From assembly GCF_008195825.1 (NCBI RefSeq), contig NZ_CP043329.1:2728001-2792000 (forward strand): 64,000 nt of DNA. The letters are read 5' to 3'. Shown piece by piece: positions 19,661 to 27,976 of this stretch (position 1 is the first letter of the stretch; every line of letters begins with the position of its first letter). A model generated the notes under the pieces. It was given only the letters and a program-made list of their open reading frames with translations. It had not been told where the DNA came from and did no database searches. This stretch comes from Pedobacter aquae. Its GTDB lineage: Bacteria; Bacteroidota; Bacteroidia; Sphingobacteriales; Sphingobacteriaceae. Position numbers and translations under genes: made by a program.

Positions 19661-20047
19661 ATGTCAGTTACTAACACTTCTGGAAGAAGAAAAACTGCAG
19701 TTGCCCGCATTTATTTAACTGAGGGTAATGGTCAAATTACCGTAAATGGTAAAGATTATACAGAATATTTCCCAACCTTACCTTTACAATACATTGTTAA
19801 CCAAGCCTTCATCGTTGCTGAGGTTACTGGTCAATACGATGTTAAAGTAAACGTAGCTGGTGGTGGTATTAAAGGTCAAGCTGAAGCTGTTCGTTTAGCG
19901 ATTGCTAAAGCTATTGTTGAATTAGATGGAATTAGAAAACCTGCTCTAAGAGCTAAAGGCTTAATGACACGTGATAGACGTATGGTTGAGCGTAAGAAAC
20001 CAGGTAGAGCTAAAGCTCGTAAGAGATTCCAGTTCAGTAAACGTTAA
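19661..20047 (+). CDS. rpsI: 30S ribosomal protein S9 (uS9)
   Basis: 128 residues ending in the highly conserved basic tail KKPGRAKARKRFQFSKR, whose last residues reach the P-site tRNA in the ribosome. The N-terminus TSGRRKTAVARIYL is typical. An AAAGGAGA Shine-Dalgarno-like sequence precedes the ATG. The L13-S9 pairing is nearly universal in bacteria. Confidence 0.98.
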   Translation: MSVTNTSGRRKTAVARIYLTEGNGQITVNGKDYTEYFPTLPLQYIVNQAFIVAEVTGQYDVKVNVAGGGIKGQAEAVRLAIAKAIVELDGIRKPALRAKGLMTRDRRMVERKKPGRAKARKRFQFSKR

Positions 20048-20065
20048 TTTTAGGAGGACACAACA

Positions 20066-20890
20066 ATGGCAAGAACAACTTATCAGGACTTATTGGATGC
20101 AGGTGTACACTTTGGACACCTTACCCGCAAGTGGAATCCTAAAATGGCGCAATACATTTTCATGGAGCGCAATGGAATCCATATTATCGACTTAAACAAA
20201 ACTTTAGTAAAAGTTGAAGAGGCTGCAGCTGCTATCAAGCAGATTGTAAAATCAGGTCGTAAAGTATTATTTGTTTCTACAAAGAAACAAGCAAAAGACA
20301 TCGTTGCAGAATATGCAAGATCTGTAAACATGCCTTACGTAACCGAAAGATGGTTAGGTGGTATGTTAACTAACTTTGCTACCGTAAGAAAGTCAATTAA
20401 AAAGATGACTAACATCGATAAAATGACTAAAGACGGTACTTACGATGTATTATCTAAAAAAGAAAAATTAATGATACAGCGTGAGCGTATTAAATTAGAA
20501 AACCTTTTAGGAGGTATCGCTGATTTAAACCGTTTACCAGCAGCATTATTCTTAATAGATGTTAAGAAAGAGCATATCGCTGTTACTGAGGCTTTAAAGT
20601 TAAATATCCCAACTTTTGCAATGGTGGATACTAACTCTGACCCTTCTAACATTGATTTCCCTATTCCTGCGAATGATGACGCAACTAAATCTATCTCTTT
20701 AATCGCTGGCATTATTGTTAAAGCCATTGAAGAAGGTTTAGAAGAGCGTAAGCAAGAGAAAGAAGCAGAATCTGACAAAGAAGCAGCAGCTGAAAAAGCT
20801 AAAGCTGATGCGCCAGCTGTTGAAGCTAGAAAAGGAAAAAAAGCAACTGAAGTTACTGCAGAAGTAACTGAAGAAGCTAAAGGCGAATAA
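20066..20890 (+). CDS. rpsB: 30S ribosomal protein S2 (uS2)
   Basis: 274 residues. The core shows TYQDLLDAGVHFGHLTRKWNPKM, the RWLGGMLTNF segment and PTFAMVDTNSDP, all S2 hallmarks. After about residue 225 there is a charged Glu/Lys/Ala-rich extension, common in Bacteroidota S2 and probably disordered. It starts 18 nt after rpsI with a good AGGAGG-like ribosome-binding site. A long hairpin lies between it and tsf. Confidence 0.97.
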   Translation: MARTTYQDLLDAGVHFGHLTRKWNPKMAQYIFMERNGIHIIDLNKTLVKVEEAAAAIKQIVKSGRKVLFVSTKKQAKDIVAEYARSVNMPYVTERWLGGMLTNFATVRKSIKKMTNIDKMTKDGTYDVLSKKEKLMIQRERIKLENLLGGIADLNRLPAALFLIDVKKEHIAVTEALKLNIPTFAMVDTNSDPSNIDFPIPANDDATKSISLIAGIIVKAIEEGLEERKQEKEAESDKEAAAEKAKADAPAVEARKGKKATEVTAEVTEEAKGE

Positions 20891-20902
20891 ATAATTTAGT
20901 TG

Positions 20903-20955
20903 TGGGTTGTTTGTTTTTAGTTGATAGATTTCTACAACTAACAACTAACAGCCCA
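20903..20955. repeat. Long imperfect hairpin built of heptamer repeats between rpsB and tsf
   Basis: The arms 20903-20923 and 20935-20955 are complementary at 18 of 21 positions around an 11-nt loop. The left side reads as AGTTGTG, GGTTGTT, TGTTTTT, AGTTGAT heptamers; the right side carries the same heptamer type inverted (AACAACT). The 12-mer AGTTGTGGGTTG recurs in the heptamer array at 60482-60558, so both belong to one repeat family. It has no T-tract, so it is not a classical terminator. It could modulate the rpsB-to-tsf transition or protect the rpsB 3' end. Confidence 0.75.
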
Positions 20956-20991
20956 TTACTTTTAGTTTGAAACTTAAAAAAAGAAAATAAA

Positions 20992-21831
20992 ATGTCTACA
21001 GTACAAATTTCTGCAGCAGATGTAAATAAACTTCGCCAACAAACTGGCGCAGGTATGATGGATTGTAAAAAAGCTTTAACAGAGTCTAACGGCGATTTTG
21101 AAGCAGCAGTAGATTACCTACGTAAAAAAGGTGCTAAAGTAGCAGCTTCTCGTCAGGATAGAGATTCTAACGAAGGTGTTGTTATTGCTAAAACTACTGC
21201 CGATGGTAAAAAAGGTGTTGTAGTAGAAGTAAACTGCGAAACAGATTTCGTAGCTAAAAATGCTGATTTTATTGCATTTGCTGATGCTATTGCTGCTAAA
21301 GCTATTGAAACTAACCCAGCTTCTTTAGAAGATTTATTAGCTCAAGAATTAAACGGAACTAAAATTTCTGACTTGATATTAGACCAAACTGGTAAAATAG
21401 GTGAGAAAATTGGCGTTTCTAAATACGAAGTTATTGAGGCTGAAAAAGTTGTTGCTTATATCCACGGTAACTACCGTTTAGGTGTATTGGTTGGTTTAAG
21501 CCAAGATGCAGCGGGTGTTGATGAAGCTGGTAAAGACGTAGCTATGCAAATTGCTGCTATGAGCCCAGTTGGCGTTGATAAAGACGATGTTGATTCAAGA
21601 GTAATCGAAAGAGAACTTGAAATTGCTAAAGAACAAATCAGAGCAGAAGGTAAACCAGAAGAAATGGTAGAAAAAATTGCTGCTGGTAAATTAAACAAGT
21701 TCTACAAAGAGCAAACTTTATTAAATCAAGAATTTGTTAAAGATTCTTCTAAAGATATCAGAGCTTTCTTAAATGGAGTTTCTAACGGTTTAACCGTTAA
21801 ATCTTTCAAGAGAGTTGTTTTAGGAGCTTAA
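20992..21831 (+). CDS. tsf: Translation elongation factor Ts
   Basis: Guanine-nucleotide exchange factor that regenerates EF-Tu-GTP. 279 residues. The N-terminal UBA-like domain has VNKLRQQTGAGMMDCKKAL, followed by the exchange-domain signature EVNCETDFVAKN. The C-terminal dimerisation region is complete. It follows rpsB, the usual partner, after a 101-nt gap containing the hairpin. A terminator lies about 60 nt downstream. Confidence 0.97.
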   Translation: MSTVQISAADVNKLRQQTGAGMMDCKKALTESNGDFEAAVDYLRKKGAKVAASRQDRDSNEGVVIAKTTADGKKGVVVEVNCETDFVAKNADFIAFADAIAAKAIETNPASLEDLLAQELNGTKISDLILDQTGKIGEKIGVSKYEVIEAEKVVAYIHGNYRLGVLVGLSQDAAGVDEAGKDVAMQIAAMSPVGVDKDDVDSRVIERELEIAKEQIRAEGKPEEMVEKIAAGKLNKFYKEQTLLNQEFVKDSSKDIRAFLNGVSNGLTVKSFKRVVLGA

Positions 21832-21891
21832 TTGAGATTTGAGTAGTGTGTATTGAGTGGTAAGATTGCTTGATAGGCCGAAAAAATTATA

Positions 21892-21924
21892 AAATCCTCA
21901 TCTTTTATTAGATGGGGATTTTTT
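21892..21924 (+). terminator. Rho-independent terminator after tsf
   Basis: The arms 21892-21902 (AAATCCTCATC) and 21911-21921 (GATGGGGATTT) pair along 11 bp with one G-T wobble and an 8-nt loop, and continue into a T run to 21924. It ends the rplM-rpsI-rpsB-tsf transcript and separates it from pyrH. Confidence 0.85.
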
Positions 21925-21977
21925 GTATCGGCGTTTAGCTAAATCTAAATTGTTATTTTATTTAACAGGATAATTCC

Positions 21978-21985
21978 TATTTTTG
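21978..21985 (+). promoter_or_regulatory. TAnnTTTG -7 element upstream of pyrH
   Basis: TATTTTTG at 21978-21985 matches the Bacteroidota -7 consensus, 16 nt before the pyrH ATG, implying a very short leader. The nearest upstream TTG (21950-21952) is at 25 nt, too far for the usual spacing, so the -33 half is weak. Confidence 0.55.
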
Positions 21986-22001
21986 CCAAAATCCCCCTTT
22001 A

Positions 22002-22706
22002 ATGAAATATAAGAGAATTTTACTGAAACTAAGTGGAGAATCCCTGATGGGAGACCAACAATATGGTATTGATAATGCCAGAGTATTACAATATGCTAAA
22101 GAGATAAAAGCGGTTAAAGAAGAGGGCGTTGAAGTAGCTATTGTAATTGGCGGAGGGAATATTTTTAGAGGCTTAAGCGCAGAAAAATCTGGAATGGATA
22201 GAGCGCAGGCTGATTATATGGGTATGTTAGCCACCGTCATTAATTCTATGGCGCTACAAAACGCTTTAGAAACAGTTGGGGTATATACTCGTTTACAATC
22301 GGCTATTAAAATGGAGCAAATTTGCGAGCCTTACGTTCGTAGAAGAGCCATGAGACATTTAGAAAAAGGAAGAGTTGTAATTTTTGGTGCCGGCACAGGT
22401 AATCCGTATTTCACAACAGACTCTGCAGCTGCATTAAGAGCAATTGAGATTAAAGCTGATGTTGTTTTAAAAGGAACCCGTGTAGATGGTATCTACACTG
22501 CAGACCCAGAGAAAGACGCTACAGCTACTAAGTTTGATCATTTATCGTTTACTGAGGTATACGATAGAAATTTAAACGTCATGGATATGACAGCTTTTAC
22601 GTTATGTGATGAAAACAATCTTCCCATTATTGTATTTGATATGAATAAGCCTGGTAACCTAATGAAATTGATTAAAGGCGAAACCATAGGCACTTTGGTT
22701 AAATAA
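22002..22706 (+). CDS. pyrH: UMP kinase
   Basis: Hexameric bacterial UMP kinase (UMP to UDP) of the amino-acid-kinase family, 234 residues. The N-terminal [14 protein letters not shown] and [11 protein letters not shown] nucleotide-binding segments, the [17 protein letters not shown] motif and the [14 protein letters not shown] segment are all typical. It is followed 28 nt later by frr, the common bacterial order. Confidence 0.97.
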   Translation: MKYKRILLKLSGESLMGDQQYGIDNARVLQYAKEIKAVKEEGVEVAIVIGGGNIFRGLSAEKSGMDRAQADYMGMLATVINSMALQNALETVGVYTRLQSAIKMEQICEPYVRRRAMRHLEKGRVVIFGAGTGNPYFTTDSAAALRAIEIKADVVLKGTRVDGIYTADPEKDATATKFDHLSFTEVYDRNLNVMDMTAFTLCDENNLPIIVFDMNKPGNLMKLIKGETIGTLVK

Positions 22707-22734
22707 AAACTAATTTTACGTAAATAAATTAAAG

Positions 22735-23298
22735 ATGAACGAGTTTATTAAGTTAGAACTGGAAGAGGCAAGCTCTACCATGCAAAAAGCTTTAGCCCAT
22801 ACGGATAGTGAGTTTACTAAAATTAGAGCGGGTAAAGCGTCTCCGGCTATGTTAGATGGCATAATGGTTGATTATTATGGCGCTCCTACTCCGCTTACGC
22901 AAGTAGCTAATATCAACACACCAGACGCAAGAACCATTGTGGTACAACCATGGGAGAAAAGCATGATTGGCCCCATAGAAAAAGCCATCATGATTTCTAA
23001 TGTAGGCTTAAACCCACAAAATGATGGGCAATTGATAAGATTGAATGTACCACCTTTAACAGAAGAAAGAAGACGCGATTTAGTGAAGAAAGTTAAAGAG
23101 GAAGCAGAAACAGGCAGAATCAGCATCAGAAACATCAGAAAAAACACGAATGAAAGCATCAAAAAACTAAAAAATGATGGTGCTTCTGAAGACGAGATTA
23201 AAGTTGGCGAAGCCGAAGTTCAGAAAATTACCGACGCTTACATTGCCAAAATTGACCAATTGGTTGAGCTGAAAGAGAAAGATATCATGACTGTTTAA
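22735..23298 (+). CDS. frr: Ribosome recycling factor
   Basis: 187 residues, full length. It splits post-termination ribosomes together with EF-G. The L-shaped three-helix/beta protein is recognised by FTKIRAGKASPAMLDGI, YYGAPTPLTQVANI and the C-terminal RRDLVKKVKEEAETGRISIR. It lies in a pyrH-frr operon and converges on ald. Confidence 0.97.
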   Translation: MNEFIKLELEEASSTMQKALAHTDSEFTKIRAGKASPAMLDGIMVDYYGAPTPLTQVANINTPDARTIVVQPWEKSMIGPIEKAIMISNVGLNPQNDGQLIRLNVPPLTEERRRDLVKKVKEEAETGRISIRNIRKNTNESIKKLKNDGASEDEIKVGEAEVQKITDAYIAKIDQLVELKEKDIMTV

Positions 23299-23317
23299 GT
23301 CTGTAAAATAAAAAAAA

Positions 23318-23343
23318 GGGAACATCGCTATTGCTTTGTTCCC
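23318..23343 (-). terminator. Terminator of ald between convergent frr and ald
   Basis: GGGAACA (23318-23324) and TGTTCCC (23337-23343) form a 7-bp stem with a 12-nt loop. On the minus strand it is followed by a run of at least seven T. It ends the ald transcript; the plus side lacks a T-tract. Confidence 0.82.
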
Positions 23344-23378
23344 ATTACTGTTAGTTAGTCAGTGTATTATCTTCAACC

Positions 23379-24503
23379 TTAAGCAGGTATTTCTTCTTCT
23401 AATCTGATGGGTTCTAATGGTAAGTTAAAAGCATCTGCAACGCCTTTATAAACTACATCTCCATTTACAATATTTAATCCTTTTCTTAATTCTTCATTTT
23501 CTTTTACGGCTTTTACCCACCCTTTGTTTGCCAATTGTAAAGCATAGGGTAAAGTAGCATTGGTTAAAGCTAAAGTAGAGGTATAAGGCACAGCACCCGG
23601 CATATTAGCTACACAATAGTGCACAATACCATCTATGATAAATATAGGATTCTCATGTGTAGTAGGCGTACAAGTCTCTATACAACCGCCTTGGTCTACA
23701 GCTACGTCAACCAAAACCGTTCCCGGTTTCATTAACTTTAGCATAGAACGTGTAACCAAATGAGGCGCTTTGGCTCCGGGTATTAAAACGGCACCAACAA
23801 TTAAATCTGCTGTTTTTACAGCTTCTTCTAAATTATATTCGTTAGAAATTACAGTATCTACATTGGCAGGCATGATATCTTCTAAATAACGTAGTCTTTG
23901 TAAATCTACATCCATCATGGTAACATTAGCCCCTAAGCCAGCGGCCATTTTAGCAGCCTGTGTACCAACAATACCACCACCAATGATGAGGACATTAGCG
24001 GGCTTAACTCCGGCAACGCCGCCCAATAAAACTCCTCTGCCGCCTGTTGGTTTACCTAGGTATTTAGCCCCTTCCTGTATAGCCATTCTGCCTGCTACTT
24101 CAGACATAGGAATTAAAAGTGGTAAGCTTCTATCTTTTTTCTCTACTGTTTCATAAGCTAAACAGATAGCCTTACTAGCAATCATAGCTTTTGTTAAAGC
24201 CTCGGATGATGCAAAATGAAAATATGTAAATATTAATTGATTTTCTTTTACTAGAGGATATTCTTCTGCAATAGGCTCTTTTACTTTGCAAATCATCTCG
24301 GCAACAGCATAAACCTCTTCAATGGTATCCAGTAATTGAGCGCCTACTTTTGCGTAATCTTCATCGGTAAAACCGCTACCTAAACCAGCAGATTTTTGGA
24401 TATAAACCTGATGACCATTCTTCACAAAAGCAGCTGCACCGGCAGGAGTAACTGCAACCCTATTCTCGTTATTCTTAATTTCCTTCGGTACTCCTATAAT
24501 CAT
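23379..24503 (-). CDS. ald: Alanine dehydrogenase
   Basis: NAD-dependent reversible deamination of L-alanine to pyruvate and ammonia. 374 residues, family length. It has N-terminal MIIGVPKEIKNNENRVA, Arg15, catalytic Lys75 (VKEP) and His96 (FTYFHFA), and the NAD Rossmann motif IIGGGIVGTQAAKMAAGLGA. The Asp-rich DVAVDQGG segment is also present. It is divergent from an Lrp-family gene with two inverted-repeat boxes between them. Its pyruvate product links it to the neighbouring lactate-utilisation genes. Confidence 0.96.
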   Translation of the reverse strand: MIIGVPKEIKNNENRVAVTPAGAAAFVKNGHQVYIQKSAGLGSGFTDEDYAKVGAQLLDTIEEVYAVAEMICKVKEPIAEEYPLVKENQLIFTYFHFASSEALTKAMIASKAICLAYETVEKKDRSLPLLIPMSEVAGRMAIQEGAKYLGKPTGGRGVLLGGVAGVKPANVLIIGGGIVGTQAAKMAAGLGANVTMMDVDLQRLRYLEDIMPANVDTVISNEYNLEEAVKTADLIVGAVLIPGAKAPHLVTRSMLKLMKPGTVLVDVAVDQGGCIETCTPTTHENPIFIIDGIVHYCVANMPGAVPYTSTLALTNATLPYALQLANKGWVKAVKENEELRKGLNIVNGDVVYKGVADAFNLPLEPIRLEEEIPA

Positions 24504-24627
24504 AAATATGTTTTGCTCTTTAAGTATTTAAAATGAATTCCTTAAAGAGTAACTAAATTACAACATCAGAATTTTTTTTTATCATCATGAAAAAAATAAG
24601 AAAATACATATATTTATACTACATATA

Positions 24628-24684
24628 AAAGAAAAATATTCTTTAAATAATTGTTAAAACCGCCGATAAAGAAAAATATTTCTT
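24628..24684. promoter_or_regulatory. Two AAAGAAAAATATT boxes, candidate Lrp operators
   Basis: The 13-mer AAAGAAAAATATT occurs at 24628-24640 and again at 24668-24680, exactly 40 bp apart. Each is the core of an inverted repeat: AAAGAA-N5-TTCTTT (24628-24644) and AAGAAA-N4-TTTCTT (24669-24684). The 40-bp phasing (about four helical turns) just before the Lrp start suits cooperative binding of an Lrp octamer. Function is inferred. Confidence 0.55.
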
Positions 24685-24695
24685 ATTTAGAGCTT

Positions 24696-25160
24696 ATGGA
24701 AGTAGATAAAACAGACCTTAAAATATTGAAACTTTTGCAAGAAAATGCGCAGTTAACCTTTAAAGAGATTTCACAACAAATTAATCTTTCTATCACACCT
24801 ATTCATGATCGTATAAAAAGGATGGAGAAAGAAGGGGTGATAGAAAAATATGTTACCATCCTCAATAAGAAAAAAGTAGGTACATCATTAGTGGTATATT
24901 GTAACATCACTTTGGATAAACAAACACGGCATAATTTCACCGAATTTGAAGAACGTGTTACCCAATTTCCAGAGGTTGTAGAATGCCATATTGTTTCTGG
25001 AGGTTTTGATTATTTGCTTAAAGTGATAACCAAAGACATGGAGAGCTACAACCAGTTTCATCAACAGAAATTATCTGTGATGAGTACAGTGGCACACATC
25101 CATAGTTTCTTTGTGATGTCTGAAATTAAGAGTACAACGGTTTTACATTTGGAGGATTAA
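24696..25160 (+). CDS. Lrp/AsnC-family transcriptional regulator
   Basis: 154-residue regulator. The frame could start at a TTG at 24651, but the ATG at 24696 gives MEVDKTDLKILKLLQENAQL, the standard Lrp beginning. The HTH has FKEISQQINLSITPIHDRIKRMEKEGVI. The RAM effector domain follows, with VVECHIVSGGFDYLLKV. It is divergent from ald, so alanine-responsive control of ald is the likely role. Its stop overlaps the lutC stop: the four bases TTAA at 25157-25160 serve both convergent genes. Confidence 0.92.
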   Translation: MEVDKTDLKILKLLQENAQLTFKEISQQINLSITPIHDRIKRMEKEGVIEKYVTILNKKKVGTSLVVYCNITLDKQTRHNFTEFEERVTQFPEVVECHIVSGGFDYLLKVITKDMESYNQFHQQKLSVMSTVAHIHSFFVMSEIKSTTVLHLED

Positions 25161-25729
25161 ACCAAATAAACCGTTAAACTTCTTGCTCCGTGGGCACCTA
25201 TCACTAAACTTTGCTCAATATCGGCGGTTTTAGATGGACCAGCAATAAAAACACCAAAGCCTGTTTCCTGAACTTGTAATTTTTGGTATGCCTGATACAT
25301 GTTATCTACCAAAGTAGCTTTATCTAAAACAATAAATAAATGCTGGCAAATGAAAGGTAATAACCTGTTGCCCATTTGTGCCTCATACAACCATACCGAA
25401 CCATTTTCTGCTACGCCTAAAGTTGCTTGTAAATAGGCTCTGTCTACCCGTTCTAAATCAAATGAAGTTTGCGCTTTTAAGGCATCATCCGTATTAAAAA
25501 CGGTATCAACTACAAATTCTCCTGATTGCTTATGTATAGCAATTTCCTCTTTTACCTGCTCTATATTTTCTAAAGCAACAACTTTACCGCCTATACCTTC
25601 TAAAATTAGCTTAAACTGAGCTATTTTATCATCGTAGTGGGTTAAATGCTCGTCTGATAGCTGGGGTAAATCAACCAAAGCTGGTTTATTTGCGGTACAG
25701 GTTGCTAATATTTTTTCTCTTGAGCTCAT
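25157..25729 (-). CDS. lutC: Lactate utilisation protein LutC (LUD domain)
   Basis: Soluble third subunit of the LutABC L-lactate oxidation complex, about 190 residues of a LUD domain ending in the typical IGAHGARSLTVYLV. The frame extends to 25753, but the ATG at 25727-25729 forms a classical ATGA overlap with the lutB stop and gives MSSREKIL, so it is preferred. GVFIAGPSKTADIEQSLV is a conserved LutC segment. Last gene of lutABC. Confidence 0.92.
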   Translation of the reverse strand: MSSREKILATCTANKPALVDLPQLSDEHLTHYDDKIAQFKLILEGIGGKVVALENIEQVKEEIAIHKQSGEFVVDTVFNTDDALKAQTSFDLERVDRAYLQATLGVAENGSVWLYEAQMGNRLLPFICQHLFIVLDKATLVDNMYQAYQKLQVQETGFGVFIAGPSKTADIEQSLVIGAHGARSLTVYLV

Positions 25730-27105
25730 TTGTTTTTGTTTTGTTGATACCAATCGTGAAAACTTTGCTTTGGTGCTTCTGGCATTTCTCTTTGTTTATA
25801 CCAAACGTTTAATTTATTATTGCCTAAGAAAGGCATCGTTCTTAAAAACCATCTTCCAGATTTACCAGCCCATCTGTAAACTTTAGGATTAGAGAATAGC
25901 CAAGCCATCCCTTTCATAGCTATTTTCTTTTCTGGCTTCACATAGCCTTCTTCTACGATGACTTGTCGCCATTTCCACAATTGTTCATGAATATCAATCT
26001 TAACTGGGCAAACATTGCTGCAAGAACCACATAGGGTTGATGCAAAAGGTAAGTCTGCGTTGGCTTTCATATCTAAATTTGGATTTAAGATAGAACCAAT
26101 AGGACCAGCAACAGCGGTATGATAGCTATGTCCGCCACTACGTCTGTACACCGGGCAGGTATTAAAACATGCTGCACAACGAATACATTTTAATGAGTTT
26201 CTAAAATCGGCTCTGCCTAACTGTTTAGTTCTACCATTATCAACAATAATGATGTGCATTTCTTGCCCTGATCTTGGCTTTTGAAAATGACTAGAATAGG
26301 TGGTGATAGGTTGCCCAGTTGCACTTCTGGCTAGTAATCTTAAAAACACGCCTAAATGCTCTGTTTTAGGAATAATTTTTTCTATCCCCATACAGGCCAC
26401 ATGAATTTTAGCGGTGTGGGCACCCATATCAGCATTACCCTCATTGGTACATACCACAAAGCCCCCAGTTTCTGCTATAGCGAAGTTAACACCCGTAATA
26501 GCTAGTTCTGATTGAATGAAATGGTCTCTTAAATGTTGTCGAGCGGCTTCTGTAAGGTATTGAGGGTCGTTATTTCCTTCCTCGGTATGTAAATGTTCAT
26601 GAAAAGTTTCACTAACATCTTGTTTTTTAAGGTGAATAGCTGGTAAAACGATATGACTAGGCGCTTCATCACGCAATTGTACAATACGCTCGCCCAAATC
26701 TGTATCCACCACTTCAATGCCTTGTTTTTTTAAATAATCATTTAAATGGCATTCCTCCGTAAGCATACTCTTGCTTTTCACAATGCGGCTGATGTTATTA
26801 TCTTTTAAGATTTTATGCATCAACTGGTTATGCTCTAAAGCATCAGCAGCCCAATGAATTTTAATACCATTGGCTTCAGCTTGTTTCTCAAAAGCAATGA
26901 GGTAATTATCAAGATTTGAAAGCGTATGGTTTTTAATTTCAGAGGCCCATTCTCTTAGCTGTTCCCACTCGGCAATACCATGTACAGCTTTATCTCGCTT
27001 TTGGCGCACAAACCACAAGGTATCATCATGCCAATCTGTTCTGGCCTCATCTTTTATAAATATCTCTGCCGCAGCAGCGTGGTCTAAAGTCTTTAAATTA
27101 CTCAT
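25726..27105 (-). CDS. lutB: Iron-sulfur lactate utilisation protein LutB
   Basis: 459 residues. An N-terminal LUD-like domain is followed by two ferredoxin-type cysteine clusters, C307-C310-C313-C317 (CIRCAACFNTCP) and C359-C362-C366 (CGSCSNVCP), that would hold 4Fe-4S centres. A C-terminal DUF3390-like tail follows. It carries electrons in LutABC-dependent oxidation of L-lactate to pyruvate. It overlaps lutA by 8 nt and lutC by 4 nt, so the three are tightly coupled. Confidence 0.95.
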   Translation of the reverse strand: MSNLKTLDHAAAAEIFIKDEARTDWHDDTLWFVRQKRDKAVHGIAEWEQLREWASEIKNHTLSNLDNYLIAFEKQAEANGIKIHWAADALEHNQLMHKILKDNNISRIVKSKSMLTEECHLNDYLKKQGIEVVDTDLGERIVQLRDEAPSHIVLPAIHLKKQDVSETFHEHLHTEEGNNDPQYLTEAARQHLRDHFIQSELAITGVNFAIAETGGFVVCTNEGNADMGAHTAKIHVACMGIEKIIPKTEHLGVFLRLLARSATGQPITTYSSHFQKPRSGQEMHIIIVDNGRTKQLGRADFRNSLKCIRCAACFNTCPVYRRSGGHSYHTAVAGPIGSILNPNLDMKANADLPFASTLCGSCSNVCPVKIDIHEQLWKWRQVIVEEGYVKPEKKIAMKGMAWLFSNPKVYRWAGKSGRWFLRTMPFLGNNKLNVWYKQREMPEAPKQSFHDWYQQNKNK

Positions 27106-27832
27106 GATTTAATATTTCTGCCAGATGTATGGCCTTTACCTTACTACCTTGTCTTTTTAAAATTCCTTCTAAGTGCATTAAGCAGCTTACATCACCAGCG
27201 GTGATATAATCTACCTCGTTTTTTTGATGCTCTTCTATCCTATCTTTACCCATTTTCACACTTACAGCTTCTTCAAATACGCAGAAAGTACCACCAAAAC
27301 CACAACATTCATCTTTACGCTCTGGATAAGACAATTGCAAACCTTTAACTTTTTGCAGCAATTGCTCTGGTTTAGAGAATTGCGGTAATACCCTTTCTGT
27401 CATAGATGATAAATGCAAGCCTCTTTGTCCGTGGCAACTGGTGTGAAAACCAACTTTGTAAGGAAAGTTTGAAGAAAGATGCTCTACTTTTAAAATATCA
27501 ACCAAAAACTCGGTCAATTCATAAATGTTATTTCTAATTTTTTGTGCCTTTTCGGGATTTTTATCATCCTTAAGATGCTCTTTAATATGCAAAACACAGC
27601 TACCAGATGGCGCTACGATATAGTCATAAGCATCAAAATTGGCAACAAAGTTTTTATCACAGCCCCCAGTTAAAGGAGAGAAACCACTATTAGCCATAGG
27701 CTGTCCGCAGCAGGTTTGATTTTCTGGATAATCAACATCGCAGCCCAATTTTTTTAATAATTGATAGGTGGCGATACCCACTTGAGGGTAAAACTGATCT
27801 ATATAACAAGGTATAAATAATCCAACTTTCAT
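27098..27832 (-). CDS. lutA: Lactate utilisation protein LutA (Cys-rich CCG-domain)
   Basis: 244 residues with two CCG-type motifs: TCCGQPMANSGF in the N-terminal half and ECCGFGGTFCVF in the C-terminal half. These are typical of LutA/YkgE and heterodisulfide-reductase-like iron-sulfur subunits. First gene of lutABC. It is divergent from an AraC-family regulator across about 144 bp, which probably holds the control site. Confidence 0.94.
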   Translation of the reverse strand: MKVGLFIPCYIDQFYPQVGIATYQLLKKLGCDVDYPENQTCCGQPMANSGFSPLTGGCDKNFVANFDAYDYIVAPSGSCVLHIKEHLKDDKNPEKAQKIRNNIYELTEFLVDILKVEHLSSNFPYKVGFHTSCHGQRGLHLSSMTERVLPQFSKPEQLLQKVKGLQLSYPERKDECCGFGGTFCVFEEAVSVKMGKDRIEEHQKNEVDYITAGDVSCLMHLEGILKRQGSKVKAIHLAEILNHE

Positions 27833-27976
27833 GAATGCAAGGTTTTATAATTGCGATTTGAAAAGTAAAACTACAGCGAATAGGATTTTTAGACTACCAC
27901 ATCTTTAACCAAAATTGATACTATTTTAACATAAATTGGTAATTATTGCTATTTTTAGATTATAATAACATCAAAA

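Noticed and set aside
20083-20944. Minus-strand ORFs opposite rpsB and its 3' end
   Set aside because: Shadows of a clearly conserved ribosomal protein; one is Phe/Ser low-complexity antisense of the charged tail.
26529-26717. Minus-strand ORF in another frame within lutB
   Set aside because: Same-strand out-of-frame shadow inside an intact conserved gene, with no start signal or family.
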